NCBI RefSeq assembly: GCF_000266945.1
Contig: NC_018025.1
Coordinates: forward strand, 5,894,001 to 5,958,000
Length of the DNA: 64,000 nucleotides
Direction of reading: 5' to 3'
DNA from: Desulfomonile tiedjei DSM 6799
Lineage (GTDB): Bacteria > Desulfobacterota > Desulfomonilia > Desulfomonilales > Desulfomonilaceae
In this document: one piece after another, positions 27,342 through 37,690 of the stretch
How positions within the stretch are numbered: position 1 is the first letter of the stretch
Layout: every line of letters begins with the position of its first letter
Made by a program: the position numbers and the translations under genes
The notes under the pieces: generated by a model
Told to the model about the DNA's origin: nothing
Databases searched by the model: none
Seen by the model: the letters and a program-made list of their open reading frames with translations, nothing else

Positions 27342-27661
27342 GACTGCATCTCCTGTTTGAGAGCGGTCCTGGCAAACCCCAATGATTTCTCGCCTCCTTT
27401 CCGTGGGAAATTTACTGGCCTTAGGTCCTTTCTGTCAATTGGTCTTTCGATTGTTCGGGATCGGACAAATTCTTGCACCTGTTCCTGAGTAAATCTTTTC
27501 TCTTTTGAAGTGACCTGCACGCACGCTAGTCTTTGGTCCCTCACCAATTTGTGGACCGTCTTCACACTAATTCCCAAAATGTCGGCAACTTCCTTAGGAC
27601 TCAAGAGCCTCTGGATACCGATCTGGTCGTTATCATTCTCCCTTCTGCCTTCGCTGTTCAT
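27332..27661 (-). CDS. Second excisionase-like HTH protein
   Basis: A 109-residue paralogue of the 10339-10665 product. The HTH (EVADILGISVKTVHKLVRDQ) and the following KRFTQEQVQEFVRSR match AlpA/excisionase-type DNA-binding proteins. Its end overlaps the integrase start by 10 bases. It probably directs excision of element 2 and may regulate the integrase. Confidence 0.75.
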   Translation of the reverse strand: MNSEGRRENDNDQIGIQRLLSPKEVADILGISVKTVHKLVRDQRLACVQVTSKEKRFTQEQVQEFVRSRTIERPIDRKDLRPVNFPRKGGEKSLGFARTALKQEMQSWR

Positions 27662-27765
27662 AATTCATGTTTTCCTCCAATGGAATAATTTGCGGGACTA
27701 CACCCGCCTTGTGCCCCCCTGCCGTTGGAGGTAACGGCAGAAAGGGCCTTCAAAGACATTGTGTC

Positions 27766-28788
27766 TCAGTCTTCTTTGTAATCTTCGGGATAAAAGTATT
27801 CTTCGTCATCCTCTTCAGGAGCGTTGTCATCGACAAATGGGCATTCTTCTTCATCACTGTCAGCATCATCATCGGGGCTTTTCTCGCTTCCCTGTTCGTT
27901 TGCCCACCCTTCAGGATAAAACCATTCTTCCTCATCGTCTTCGTCTTTCATGTCACCCTGGTCACTCGCTACGGGATTTCTTTCATCCTGCTCAGTCTGG
28001 GATTGAAGATAGAGCTCAATAGCGTTGGCCACGTGCTCCTCGGCAAATCCACCCAACTCGTTCAGCGCCCCGAAGTGCTCCATGCTGATGAACACGGGGG
28101 CACGAAATTGAGAGACCTTGCTGTCATCCTCCTCTTCTCCGTCGATGATTTCGCCCTGCAAAACCTCAGCAGAGGATTCAGCTTCAGCCCGCTTCCGGTC
28201 CTTCTGCGTCTTTTGATATGCCTTGTTGATCGAAATATCGTTTTTCAAGACGGCCTCTTTAGTCTCAGGGCTCCCGCGATTAATTACAGTAAGAGCCTGT
28301 TCAACCTTCCGAGTGCTTATGTTGAGCAATTCAGCGGTTCGTTTGGCGCCAGCAGATCGACCGTTTTCATTACCGCAACTTTGCGGTATTGATTCTTTTG
28401 CAGTTTCACTTCTCCGATTTCCGCCTCTGGGCTTTTGTTCATGCAGTCGCTGAATACAATGGATCAGGTCACCATCGGTGAGGATTCGGCGGTGGCTCTG
28501 TAGACGTACCGCATATTCAAAAGCGCCTTCTTCCGTCTCGAACTCGTACGAGCAGACGAAAACCTCCTTGATTCCTACATTAGTGGCTGCTTTCAGCCGA
28601 GTATGGCCATCAATGCACACGGGGTTGTCCTGTCCCGGCCAGGTCCCCAGGATAATGGGCTGGGAGTCGTCGTAATTCTCTTCGCGCATGTTTTGCTCGA
28701 TCTTTGCCAATAGATTTTTGTTGATCATGAATAGTCCCTCGAATAGGGGATGGGTCTCAATTTCTTCAATTCTTCTCGTTGTTATCAT
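27766..28788 (-). CDS. ParB-like nuclease-domain protein with acidic tail
   Basis: A 340-residue protein starting at ATG 28788, which has AAAGGAG upstream; an extension to 28851 lacks this. The N-terminal ParB/Srx fold shows IDGHTRLKAATN and RLQSHRRIL, the family's GHTR and QxxRR-type boxes, then a helical region with an HTH-like KRTAELLNIS. The last 110 residues are strongly acidic (Asp/Glu runs with FYPE repeats). ParB-like proteins act in partition, replication control or regulation of plasmids and integrative elements. No parA is adjacent. Iteron-like repeats lie about 170 bases upstream of its start, so a replication or partition role for element 2 is possible. Confidence 0.7.
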   Translation of the reverse strand: MITTRRIEEIETHPLFEGLFMINKNLLAKIEQNMREENYDDSQPIILGTWPGQDNPVCIDGHTRLKAATNVGIKEVFVCSYEFETEEGAFEYAVRLQSHRRILTDGDLIHCIQRLHEQKPRGGNRRSETAKESIPQSCGNENGRSAGAKRTAELLNISTRKVEQALTVINRGSPETKEAVLKNDISINKAYQKTQKDRKRAEAESSAEVLQGEIIDGEEEDDSKVSQFRAPVFISMEHFGALNELGGFAEEHVANAIELYLQSQTEQDERNPVASDQGDMKDEDDEEEWFYPEGWANEQGSEKSPDDDADSDEEECPFVDDNAPEEDDEEYFYPEDYKED

Positions 28789-28960
28789 TGCTTTGCTCCT
28801 TTCAGGGCCGTGATTGAATCTATTCGGCCCGAATAGCAGGAACACCATCAATAGCTCTCCTCTGCTGTGCAGTGTCCCGCCTGTTGTAATTGTTGGTGAA
28901 TCTGGCTATGAATTGATCAAGGGCTGGCCCATTCGTGGGTATCTGGACCAGCCGATCAGG

Positions 28961-29020
28961 TAAGAATCTGAAGACTATGAATAAAATCTGGTGACTATGA
29001 ATAAAATCTGGTGACTATGA
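28961..29020 (+). repeat. Three tandem 20-bp iteron-like repeats
   Basis: Two perfect tandem copies of ATAAAATCTGGTGACTATGA (28981-29000, 29001-29020) follow a diverged copy at 28961-28980 that keeps AATCTG and GACTATGA. The 20-base period is near two helical turns, typical of iterons bound by replication or partition proteins. Confidence 0.7.
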
Positions 29021-29293
29021 AATAAATCATTCTAAACTGTTCAACTACTCGCCCCGGCCTTCCTCATCGGCAACCGAGGCTTTCTCATAAATTGTCCTTC
29101 TACTTATTAACTAGTACACAGATCCATCTCTCTTGAGATTGTTATTTCAGTAACTTGAAGGTAACGCCCCGAAATAACGACTTCGCTTTTTTTCATTTTT
29201 ATGTTCGAGATTGAATGTTCATAAAACTGCCGTAATATTAACATATTGAGTGACAGCGGTCTTTCTGAACCGTCCGACGGCCCTGTACGAATA

Positions 29294-29317
29294 ACTCTCC
29301 CGACGCGTCGGGAGAGT
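29294..29317. repeat. 24-bp perfect palindrome
   Basis: ACTCTCCCGACG followed directly by its reverse complement CGTCGGGAGAGT, with no loop and no T-run. It suits a dimer-binding operator or resolution site better than a terminator. Confidence 0.6.
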
Positions 29318-29640
29318 AAAAGTTGGACTCAAGTCTCCTCTTTTTCAGATCATGAATAGCTCGTCAGACGATTGCCAAGGCCTCCTCCGTAACATAAGGT
29401 TTGGACTACCGCGACTAGGAGGGATCTTGACGTGATATAGATTGGTGACCGCATATCTTGATTCAATGTAGATGCAAGCTATGGCTGAGTCTTCATGATA
29501 GTTGAAGGGAATTGAACAATGGGGCAGAAATAACTATTTGACAACAATTCCGAGGTTCGTATTGTTTGGTCTCTGGGGGCAGATTCTCGCAATGGAAGGA
29601 CAGACATAGACTACAGCTTGGATAATTCTGATCTTTGAGC

Positions 29641-29976
29641 ATGAGCCAGAGAGATCTCTTGCTCAACGAGATCGCTGTCCCTGAACATCTGCTCAGGCTC
29701 GTACGACTGGCTCCGATGAGGAAAGGCCTTTTCCTTATCCGACTGTCAATGGAACAGCTGGACGAACTCCTGGACTACCTCGAAGACAAGACGGGCGAGA
29801 CCTCAAACAAGAAGCTTCAGAAACAGATCTATGACCTGTGCGAGGCCATGGAACAGGTTGGCCTTCGCAGGATTTTGGAAACAGACATGAGCAGAGTTGA
29901 GTTCGATGATCCCGGTGTGGAAAATAATAATAAGGTGGTAAACCCCCGGCTCTGCTGGGGGACTCACAGAGTTTGA
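29641..29976 (+). CDS. Hypothetical protein, C terminus replaced by IS200-type end
   Basis: About 100 helical residues rich in Leu and charged positions (EQLDELLDYLEDKTGE), with no family I can name. The last 15 or so codons lie within the left-end hairpin of the IS200-like element, so the native C terminus was probably lost on insertion. ATG 29641 is chosen over the TTG two codons earlier; no strong ribosome site is visible for either. Confidence 0.4.
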   Translation: MSQRDLLLNEIAVPEHLLRLVRLAPMRKGLFLIRLSMEQLDELLDYLEDKTGETSNKKLQKQIYDLCEAMEQVGLRRILETDMSRVEFDDPGVENNNKVVNPRLCWGTHRV

Positions 29977-30559
29977 CATTTCGGGGAGTCTATCGGAGCC
30001 TCCTCCTTCTGAACCGCTCAAAGTTCAAGAAAAAAGGAGACATCCGATGGACGAGTTTCAAAGCCTAAGCCACACGGTGTGGGATTGCATGTATCGTGTG
30101 TCGTGTGGATTCCGAAATACCGCAAGAAGGTCCTTTATGGGAACCTGAGAAAGCATCTGGGAAGCGTTCTCAGGGAATTGGCAATGCAGATGGAGAGCAG
30201 GGTAGCGGAGGGGCACCTTATGCCCGACCATATTCATATGCTCGTTTCAATTCCACCCATGTACTCGGTGGCACAGGTGGTTGGATTCATTAAGGGCAAG
30301 AGCGCAATACAGATTGCAAGAACCTGTGTTGGACGCAAACGTAACTTTGTGGGCCAGCATTTTTGGGCAAGAGGGTATTTCGTTTCAACTGTTGGACGAG
30401 ACGAGACTCTCATCAGAGAATACATAAAGAAGCAGAAACAAGAAGATCGTAGGCTAGATCAAATGAACATGTTTGAGTAGGTGAGCCACCTTCAGGTGTC
30501 CCTCAGACTTCAACCGCTTTGAGCGGTTCCCAACATCATGCCTCCGGCAAAGTCGGAGG
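29943..30559 (+). mobile_element. IS200/IS605-type insertion sequence
   Basis: A Y1-transposase gene is flanked by subterminal hairpins: CCCCCGGC/GCTGGGGG at 29943-29961 on the left and CCTCCG/CGGAGG at 30541-30559 on the right, with a further AACCGCT/AGCGGTT hairpin at 30512-30528. No tnpB is present. Exact ends are not determined. Confidence 0.65.
30047..30480 (+). pseudogene. tnpA: IS200-type Y1 transposase TnpA, frameshifted near the N terminus
   Basis: The single-strand DNA transposase of IS200 elements. The core has the HUH pair in PDHIHMLVS, and the catalytic Tyr in LIREYIKKQ near the end. The gene should begin at ATG 30047, which has AAAGGAG upstream and reads DEFQSLSHTVWDC, the usual start; but two extra bases near 30095-30100 move the rest (VVWIPKYRKKVLYG) into another frame. 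A GTG at 30079 in the second frame could allow a shortened product lacking the first strand. It is probably inactive. Confidence 0.75.
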
Positions 30560-30796
30560 TCTATGGCGCCTGGTGTTGCACCAACACGCATTCTGCAATA
30601 CGCTTCATCCAGCGTCACATTCCTTGTCTGAATTGTGAGTTCGCTTCCGTTCGGCATTGAGCAAAACAACTCTTAAATAAATACCCATAAGTCAAGTCTG
30701 ACCTCTTTACAAAAACCAGACACTCGTGAAACAGTCCCGTTCGGATTTTACCGCAAAGTTCCCCTTTTGCCCTGAAAGCCTTGATCGAGTTTGGCT
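30560..30796. other. No supported gene
   Basis: The short stretch between the IS200 right end and the hybrid kinase stop shows only short frames without likeness. Confidence 0.4.
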
Positions 30797-33700
30797 TCAC
30801 TCGCTCTCTCGCCATCCGTACCGGCCATAGGACTGCTTTACAGCACTCAGGCCCAATTCAATCAGTGAGAGCAGGCCCTGCAGCTTGGCGGGCTGAGGTG
30901 ATCGGGCCGTTCGTTCCATTTCGGCAGCGACATCAGATAAAGAGCGTGCGCTGATGTTGGCAGACGCACCTTTTAGGGTATGTGCTACATGGGCGAGTCT
31001 CCCCCAGTCTTCCGCTATTAAGGCGGCGCGCAATTCAGCCAAGGTCACTGGGATTTGCTCACAGAACAATTCCAAAATCTCCTTGCACAGTTCTTCGTCT
31101 CCACACAACCGTTCCAGAAGTTCCCGTTCATCAAAACCCTCTATTTCATAACCGTGATCCTCCGATGGTGTCATTCGAAGGCTTGAACCCGACACGACGT
31201 TCGGGGACAGCGAGTCTGAGGTCGCCTGGCTCCCAGAAGGCGCCCCAGGCCCATGAGAATTGTAAAAGTGTTCCAGCACTGTCAGCAACTGAGGGATTCT
31301 TAGAGGTTTTGGTATATGTTCGTCCATGCCGGCTCTCTTACATCGGTCTCTATCTTCTTTGAAGGCATGAGCCGTCTGAGCTATGATAGGAATTCTACCG
31401 GATGTCTCCCTGGATCGAATTATACGCGTTGCTTCAAATCCGTCCATCTCGGGCATTTGCACATCCATCAGGATCACGTCAAAAGGTTGGGAGTCGAAGG
31501 CTTGAACCGCCTCTTTTCCGTTGGATGCAAGCGTTACTTCGCACCCCTGCTTCCTCAAGACCTCCATTGCCACTGCTTGATTGAAAACATTGTCCTCAGC
31601 CAAGAGCACTTTCATGCCGGAAAGATCAACCTTAATCATTTGCTTTTCGGCAACTTCCGGAGCAATTCCCTCAGTGCATTCGGCCCGTCTGAACCTAACC
31701 GTGAAATGAAAGGTACTCCCTTTCCCCACTTGGCTATCTGTCCAAATGTCCCCTCCCATCGCTTCCACTAGCTGAGCACAAATTGCCAATCCCAGCCCCG
31801 AGCCCCCGTACTTCCTGGCTGTAGACAAATCGGCTTGCGTGAAGCGATTGAAGATTGAGTCCAACTTGTCCGGAGGGAGGCCGATGCCGGTGTCCGACAC
31901 TGCAAAATGAAGGAACACTTGATGACTCATCTCTTCCTGTACGTCCACCTGGATTGATATCTCTCCATGATCAGTGAACTTGACGGCGTTGTTACCTAAG
32001 TTGAGCAGTATTTGCCGTAGTCGATTGGGATCGCCGCGCAAAGCGATCGGGACATCTTGGGCCACCCGAGCTCTCAAATTCAACATTTTTTCCCTTGCCC
32101 GTACTTCTAAGAGAGATTCTACACTATGCAAGAGCGGCCTCACGGCGAAATCAGTTTCTTCCAGTTCCAATTTGCCAGCTTCGATCTTGGAAAAATCTAG
32201 GATGTCGTTGAGTAGGGCGAGCAAGGCATGTGCAGCGGAGTGGGCGATCGTAGCGCGCCCATGCTGCTCCGCCGTCAGATCCGAGTCGAGCATAAGATCG
32301 ATCATACCCAGGACACCGTTGAGGGGGGTTCGGATTTCGTGGCTCATATTGGCAAGGAATACTGCTTTAGTTTGGGCCGCGGATTCAGCTTCTGCTTTGG
32401 CCTGGTGGAGGCTTTGGTTGGCTGAGAGAAGCTCTGTGGTGCGTTCCGCGACTCTTTGTTCCAATACATCATACAGGAGGGCATTTTCCAGCGAGATGGC
32501 TGCCTGAGAACACAGGAGTTTCACGAGTTCCACCCGTCCCTGCGAAAAAGCCCCTGCGATTGAGTTATTCTCGAAGTAGGCGATTCCCGTGATCTTTCCC
32601 TGGTGAATCAACGGAGAACACAGGACGGATTTGATGCTGTTGCTCACAACGTACGGGTCATTGCTAAAGGCGCCTTCCCGTGTCGCGTCGTTCAGAACAA
32701 CCGTCTCTCCGGTTCGTGCCACAAAGTTTATGATTGCTCGTGAAAGTTCGTTGCTATCTTGCACCGGTGTAGACTGTAGTACTCTAATATCAGTTTCTTC
32801 CGCGTATGCTTCACCTTCTATACTCAAGCCATTGGCCGTCTTTAAGATCAACATGCCTTTCTGTGCGCCCGCACTTTCAATTGCGATGAGCAGCACCCTA
32901 TTCAGGAGATTTCCGAGTACGATCTCACCTGAGATGGCCTGAGCCGACTTGATCACTGCCGCCAAGTCGAGTTCCTCAGCATCACTGGAGGTGGTGGTGT
33001 GCCGTGTGAATGCGCTAGAGTCCTGGGCTGAAGTCGATGAGACCGGTAATGGCAGCAGCAAGTCCGGGTACCGTTCGTTCAAATCTTTGACTTTTGCCAG
33101 GGCTCCCCACCTTTGGTAGCAGTACCGCGCTTCGGTCAAATATCCCTTGGCGATTTCTCTACGACCCATGGAGAAATGGAACCGTGCTCCTATTTCGTAA
33201 GCAAGAGCTGCCTCATGGATGTACCCGTTTTCCCGGGCTAGTGCCGCAGCCCGATCATAGGAGTTTGTTGCCTGATGCTCCTTACCCAGCACCCGGTAAA
33301 GTTCGGCCTGCATAAGCCACCATTTGTGCAAGTGGTTTTCCGGGACGTAATCGGCCCACCGCTTCATTCTCTTCAAGTTGACCCTTGTCCGTTTGAGAAC
33401 CTTCCTTCTGTCCCTCTTGGACAACTCCGAGAATATGGCAAGACCGGCCAATGTGGAATGGAAGACGAAAAGCACCATTCTGGGATTGGAGAAAGCCCCT
33501 TCAACTGACTTCTCAGCGATTGCGGCGTGTTCGAAAGCCTTACGATAATTTTGAAAAGAGTAGTTGAGATAGAGCTTCCAGTAATGCACCATATGGATAG
33601 CAGTTATATCTTTGGATTCTTCATGAATCGGCAGCATGCGCGTTTCGTCGTATGCCGGTCCTACCAAATTACAGGGGTCCTCATTGTGCCCGAGAAGATT

Positions 33701-36700
33701 GAGAATGACTTGCCAGCAACATCCGGTAAAGGTCAACGCTGCTTCTTGCCCAAGCTTGCTGAGTCTGTTAATGATTTTGGACGCTTGACGTTCCTGCTCG
33801 GTCAGTTCCACACCGGTTATGAACGAGAACATGCAATAGTAGAATGCCGAGAGAGCCGCAGACTGCAAATCCCCCGCCTCTGTAGCAGTACGGCAGTTCT
33901 CTTCAAATTCACCGAAATACACCTTGATATGCTCGGTCCAATGTCTGATAAGGGCATTAACTACATACGTTGCCCTGGATTTGGCATGGGGGGCCTTTGA
34001 CCCTTCAGCCGTCGTCAAGGCCAGTTTTCCGAACCGAGTCCCCGTAGCCAAATCCCCTACCTTGCCGCAGAATATGGCTCCGTAAAGGGCCCACCAAAAC
34101 GAAGACTCGGGTGCATTGCCGTACTTCAAGGTAAGCTGGACACCTCTGAAAACCAGAAGGGGTAATAAGCGGGGCATTGCATAGTATGTCGCTTGCGCCA
34201 CACAAAACAGAATACGCATAACAGCCAATGTTGTTTGATCAGTCATTTCGGGAAGGAGCGAGAATTCTTCGATTTCTCTGCCGGATATGGCCAGTCTGGT
34301 TTTCAGGAATCCGTAAAGCACGTGGAGCGGCCCGGGTTTACTAGGAAAACCCTGACCCAACAGTTCCAGGACCTCAAGTGCCATCCTAATGGCTTCCAGC
34401 CACTTCTTTTCAGCAATGCGCCCTTGGATTTTGACCTCATGGACTCCAACCTTATCGAGTAGGCCCGTGGCATGCTTGAGAGCTTCGGCAGCCAGCGCCT
34501 CCATTTCTTCAAGGTCCGCGCATAAATAAGCATTTTCTGCTCCTTCGATATACAGTGACAGCATCAGGTCATAGTCCTCGTTCCAACAGCTCTCTCCGAG
34601 CAACCTGATCCCCTCCTGAAGGTACCTAAGTGCAGGCTCATAGGCAGCGGACAACTTGGCCCTCTTCCCGGCCTGAAGGCTGAGACGAGCTAGTTCCAGT
34701 CTTTCAGCGTGGCTCTGAATATCGGACATTCCAGCGTGAAGCTGGGTTACTACTTCGAAGACCTTGGGGTTGTACGCCGCATCGGGGTGGATTTGGAGCA
34801 AGGTTCGACCGATTTGCCGATGGATCTTCGGAGCTTCCGCCACGGGGATCAAGGAATACACCGATTTCCTGATCTGGTCGTGAGCAAATCTGTAATGTAT
34901 GCGGACGCTTTCGTTCTCTTCGGTCAAGCCTAGCTCCAGCGTTTTGTGACCCTCCCCCATCGGCAAGAGTATGCCTTTTGAAACGGCTTCCTGAAGTGAC
35001 TCCATCACGAGCGCCGGTGGATCTTCTGAAACAGTGGTAAGCAAATCCAGCTCGAAATAGTCGCCCATGCACGCGGCTATCTGCAGCGCCCGGAGTGTTG
35101 AACGCCTCAATTTGCCGATGTTTCGAGCCAATAGATCTGCGACGTTCTCGCTGATCCCCAGTGCGTAGGCCCTTGTCAGGTCGCACGACCACGTACAGGT
35201 CTTGGGGTCGAAGGTAAGGGCTCCCTCGGCATGGAGAGCCTTCAAAAAGGTGCTGACAAAAAAAGGATTACCTCCTGTTTTCTGTTCCAGCAGCTCGGCG
35301 AGAGGCGCCATTGCCCTGGGCTCTGCGTGAACGGTGTCGCAAATGATATCCGTGAGGTCATCAAGATTAAGCGGCCCTAAAGAAAGCTCACCCACGACGG
35401 CCCCGTGGCCCTTTAATCGATCCAGGGTCAGCACGAGTGGATGGGCCTCGTCGACTTCGTTGTTTCTATACGCTCCTAAGACCAAGATGTAGGCTGTGTC
35501 CGAATCACTCATCATGGATTCGAGAAACGTGAGAGAAGCCGAATCCGCCCACTGCAGATCATCAAGAAACACAACCAGCGGATGATCGGCGCTGCAGAAA
35601 GCCCCCAGGAAACTTCGAAACGTCAGATCAAAGCGATTCCTGGACGCTAAGGGATCAACTTCCTGCACCGGAGGCTGAGGGCCTATGATGAGCTCCAGTT
35701 CAGGAATCACTTCTGTAATTACCCTGCCGTTGGTGCGGACCCTTTCAAGGATCGCCGTGCGCCATTCTCGTAGCAGGGTCTCGTTTTCTGTGAGTAGCTG
35801 CCTCACGAGATCGCGAAAAGCGTCAACGAAAGCGCTGTAAGGAATGTTGCGTCCGAACTGATCGAATTTTCCCGAAACAAAATAGCCTCGTCGGAGGGTG
35901 ATGGGCCTATAGATTTCTTTCACCAACGAGGTCTTCCCTATTCCCGCCTGACCCGAGACAAGGGTGATTTCGCTTGCTCCTCCAGCTACTCGGTCGAACG
36001 AGTCCATGAGGGCTTGGATTTGTTTCCCACGACCGTAAAGCTTCTCAGGGATTCTGAATAATTGCGGAACATCCTTGTGCCCGAGGATAAACGTGGGGAT
36101 CGCTCCGTGTGCATCCAGTTGCCAGAGGCATTCCTCCAGATCCGCCTTGATTCCGATTGCGCTTTCGTACCGGTCTTCAGCGTTTTTCGCCAGGAGTTTC
36201 ATGACGATTTCGGAGACAGGTTCCGGTATCTCAGGGTGGCAGAGATGTGGAGCGACAGGATGCTTGGCAATGTGACAATGCACCATTTCTGACGCGTCAC
36301 TGGCGCTATGTGGGAGCATGCCTGTCAGCAATTCGTAGAGGGTCACCCCCAGTGAGTAGAAATCCGTTCGGTAATCCAGAGTTCGATTCATCCTGCTGGT
36401 CTGTTCGGGTGAGAGGTAGGGTAGAGTGCCCTCGATCACCTCCGGGTTCATGATGTCCGGGTTCTCCAAAGAAAGCTTTGTCGCGATTCCGAAATCGATA
36501 ATCTTTAATACGCCCGTCGACTGATTGTATACAATATTCGACGGGTTAATGTCTTTGTGCATCACCTTGGCATCATGGATCTCCGCCAAAGAGCCTGCAA
36601 TCATGATTGACACGTTCAGAAATTCTCTCAACCCTAGAGCCCTTGCTGTGATGATTCTGTCGAGAGAGCATCCGCCAAAATCCTCAAGGACCATGATCAA

Positions 36701-36937
36701 GGTATTCTGGTGTTCCCGAAAGTCGTAGAGGTCGATGGTTCCATTAAGGTCCCGAAGGCTCAGGGTAATCTGGTATTCTCGCCTGAATTTGGTGATCTCG
36801 TCGTAATTAGGGTGGGATTTGTTGAGTAATTTCAATATGACCGGTTGGCCGTTACCCTCTGTTCGAGCACGATATACCAGGGATTTTGATGCGGCGTGGA
36901 TGGTTTCCAAAATGCTGTAGCCGGAAATAGTGGTCAT
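30797..36937 (-). CDS. Giant hybrid: Ser/Thr kinase, AAA ATPase, GAF, histidine kinase, receiver, HPt
   Basis: About 2046 residues starting at ATG 36937 (24 residues shorter than the longest frame, beginning right at the kinase domain). Order: Ser/Thr kinase (about 1-275; VILKLL lysine, HKDINPSN loop, DFGIA); an AAA_16 STAND-type ATPase (about 295-570; [17 protein letters not shown]); a long helical, TPR-like region (about 650-1270); GAF (about 1310-1480); HisKA with [12 protein letters not shown] near 1510; HATPase (DTGIGLP, GGSGLGL); a receiver with phospho-Asp in ILMDVQMP near 1800; and an HPt with VAHTLKGAS near 1970. It combines eukaryote-like and two-component signalling in one cytoplasmic chain. 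Target unknown. Confidence 0.9.
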   Translation of the reverse strand: MTTISGYSILETIHAASKSLVYRARTEGNGQPVILKLLNKSHPNYDEITKFRREYQITLSLRDLNGTIDLYDFREHQNTLIMVLEDFGGCSLDRIITARALGLREFLNVSIMIAGSLAEIHDAKVMHKDINPSNIVYNQSTGVLKIIDFGIATKLSLENPDIMNPEVIEGTLPYLSPEQTSRMNRTLDYRTDFYSLGVTLYELLTGMLPHSASDASEMVHCHIAKHPVAPHLCHPEIPEPVSEIVMKLLAKNAEDRYESAIGIKADLEECLWQLDAHGAIPTFILGHKDVPQLFRIPEKLYGRGKQIQALMDSFDRVAGGASEITLVSGQAGIGKTSLVKEIYRPITLRRGYFVSGKFDQFGRNIPYSAFVDAFRDLVRQLLTENETLLREWRTAILERVRTNGRVITEVIPELELIIGPQPPVQEVDPLASRNRFDLTFRSFLGAFCSADHPLVVFLDDLQWADSASLTFLESMMSDSDTAYILVLGAYRNNEVDEAHPLVLTLDRLKGHGAVVGELSLGPLNLDDLTDIICDTVHAEPRAMAPLAELLEQKTGGNPFFVSTFLKALHAEGALTFDPKTCTWSCDLTRAYALGISENVADLLARNIGKLRRSTLRALQIAACMGDYFELDLLTTVSEDPPALVMESLQEAVSKGILLPMGEGHKTLELGLTEENESVRIHYRFAHDQIRKSVYSLIPVAEAPKIHRQIGRTLLQIHPDAAYNPKVFEVVTQLHAGMSDIQSHAERLELARLSLQAGKRAKLSAAYEPALRYLQEGIRLLGESCWNEDYDLMLSLYIEGAENAYLCADLEEMEALAAEALKHATGLLDKVGVHEVKIQGRIAEKKWLEAIRMALEVLELLGQGFPSKPGPLHVLYGFLKTRLAISGREIEEFSLLPEMTDQTTLAVMRILFCVAQATYYAMPRLLPLLVFRGVQLTLKYGNAPESSFWWALYGAIFCGKVGDLATGTRFGKLALTTAEGSKAPHAKSRATYVVNALIRHWTEHIKVYFGEFEENCRTATEAGDLQSAALSAFYYCMFSFITGVELTEQERQASKIINRLSKLGQEAALTFTGCCWQVILNLLGHNEDPCNLVGPAYDETRMLPIHEESKDITAIHMVHYWKLYLNYSFQNYRKAFEHAAIAEKSVEGAFSNPRMVLFVFHSTLAGLAIFSELSKRDRRKVLKRTRVNLKRMKRWADYVPENHLHKWWLMQAELYRVLGKEHQATNSYDRAAALARENGYIHEAALAYEIGARFHFSMGRREIAKGYLTEARYCYQRWGALAKVKDLNERYPDLLLPLPVSSTSAQDSSAFTRHTTTSSDAEELDLAAVIKSAQAISGEIVLGNLLNRVLLIAIESAGAQKGMLILKTANGLSIEGEAYAEETDIRVLQSTPVQDSNELSRAIINFVARTGETVVLNDATREGAFSNDPYVVSNSIKSVLCSPLIHQGKITGIAYFENNSIAGAFSQGRVELVKLLCSQAAISLENALLYDVLEQRVAERTTELLSANQSLHQAKAEAESAAQTKAVFLANMSHEIRTPLNGVLGMIDLMLDSDLTAEQHGRATIAHSAAHALLALLNDILDFSKIEAGKLELEETDFAVRPLLHSVESLLEVRAREKMLNLRARVAQDVPIALRGDPNRLRQILLNLGNNAVKFTDHGEISIQVDVQEEMSHQVFLHFAVSDTGIGLPPDKLDSIFNRFTQADLSTARKYGGSGLGLAICAQLVEAMGGDIWTDSQVGKGSTFHFTVRFRRAECTEGIAPEVAEKQMIKVDLSGMKVLLAEDNVFNQAVAMEVLRKQGCEVTLASNGKEAVQAFDSQPFDVILMDVQMPEMDGFEATRIIRSRETSGRIPIIAQTAHAFKEDRDRCKRAGMDEHIPKPLRIPQLLTVLEHFYNSHGPGAPSGSQATSDSLSPNVVSGSSLRMTPSEDHGYEIEGFDERELLERLCGDEELCKEILELFCEQIPVTLAELRAALIAEDWGRLAHVAHTLKGASANISARSLSDVAAEMERTARSPQPAKLQGLLSLIELGLSAVKQSYGRYGWRESE

Positions 36938-37093
36938 GGAGAACGTCCCTGAACAGTGTTGAGATACGTCGACTACTAATAGTGTATCACAGAGCAGCCG
37001 CCATGTCACAAGCCTGAATTATGCGGCTGTCTTGCCATTTTGCCTGTGTTGGGACCCTTGAGGGCAGAGAGGTCTTCCCCCTGACCTCAAGAA

Positions 37094-37122
37094 CTGTTCC
37101 CCACATGCGTGGGGATGAACCG
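37094..37122 (+). CRISPR. Solitary type I-E CRISPR repeat
   Basis: The 29 bases from CTGTTCCCC to GGGGATGAACCG have the length, the CCCCAC/GTGGGG stem and the GATGAACCG end of type I-E repeats. No second copy occurs at one spacer distance (about 32 bases) on either side, and no cas genes are in the window. It is an orphan unit, not an array. Confidence 0.6.
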
Positions 37123-37690
37123 AAAGATGCTCCTCTTCGCGGAGGACGTTTTCTCTCCTTGGACGTTCTGAGATGACGTAACTTATTGACATCGTGATGA
37201 CATGCCCGCTCTTTACCCCAAGCACCTGAAATGTGAAGGAAAGGACCACCCCCTACTTACCCCGATTTGAGGCGTTACTCGCAATCGTTCTCTGGCGCAT
37301 TTTCGAACGATTCTCGCGGACGGATGGAGGTGTGGAAGCGAAAAGGGACGACCAGCCCACCTATCTCGTGTAGGATGAAGAGAAACTCAACGAGGAATCA
37401 GTGCCTCAGAAAATCCGTTCTATTCCGACACCGTACCCGCGTAGAAGTCCTTTTGAGCCGTGCTGTGAAATCTCATCAGTGCGCAGAGTCCGTCCAGCCT
37501 GTTCAGATTTGGCCCATTTTGTGATGTACTTCGGCCACGTGGCCGAAGTTGAGCGAGTTTTGTCCGATTTCGTGGCTCCCATTTCACGCTCGTGATACAC
37601 TTCGCCATCTTATCGAAAAGGAACGCGGCCATGCGCCTCTTCGGGACACTCTGCTTGAGCCAATCCAGTGACCCCTCGTTTGCTGCCGAG
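37123..37690. other. Intergenic region with a palindrome
   Basis: About 570 bases between the orphan CRISPR repeat and the truncated sensor. Short frames on both strands show no likeness. A 22-base palindrome is listed separately. Confidence 0.4.
37528..37549. repeat. 22-bp perfect palindrome
   Basis: ACTTCGGCCAC followed directly by GTGGCCGAAGT, self-complementary without a loop. No T-run follows, so an operator or cruciform is more likely than a terminator. Confidence 0.55.

Larger units (their letters stand above)
28852..29640. other. Non-coding stretch with iteron-like repeats and a palindrome
   Basis: About 790 bases with no supported gene. It holds the tandem 20-base repeats at 28961-29020 and a 24-base perfect palindrome at 29294-29317, described separately. 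Its layout next to a ParB-like gene is reminiscent of an origin or partition site. Confidence 0.4.

Noticed and set aside
28961-29020. The 20-base tandem repeats as a CRISPR remnant
   Set aside because: They are directly adjacent without spacers and have no dyad symmetry.
30454-30815. Minus-strand frames around the IS200 right end
   Set aside because: They read through the terminal hairpins of the element and show no protein likeness.
37094-37122. A CRISPR array
   Set aside because: Only one repeat is present; no repeat occurs at one spacer distance on either side, so it is listed as an orphan unit.
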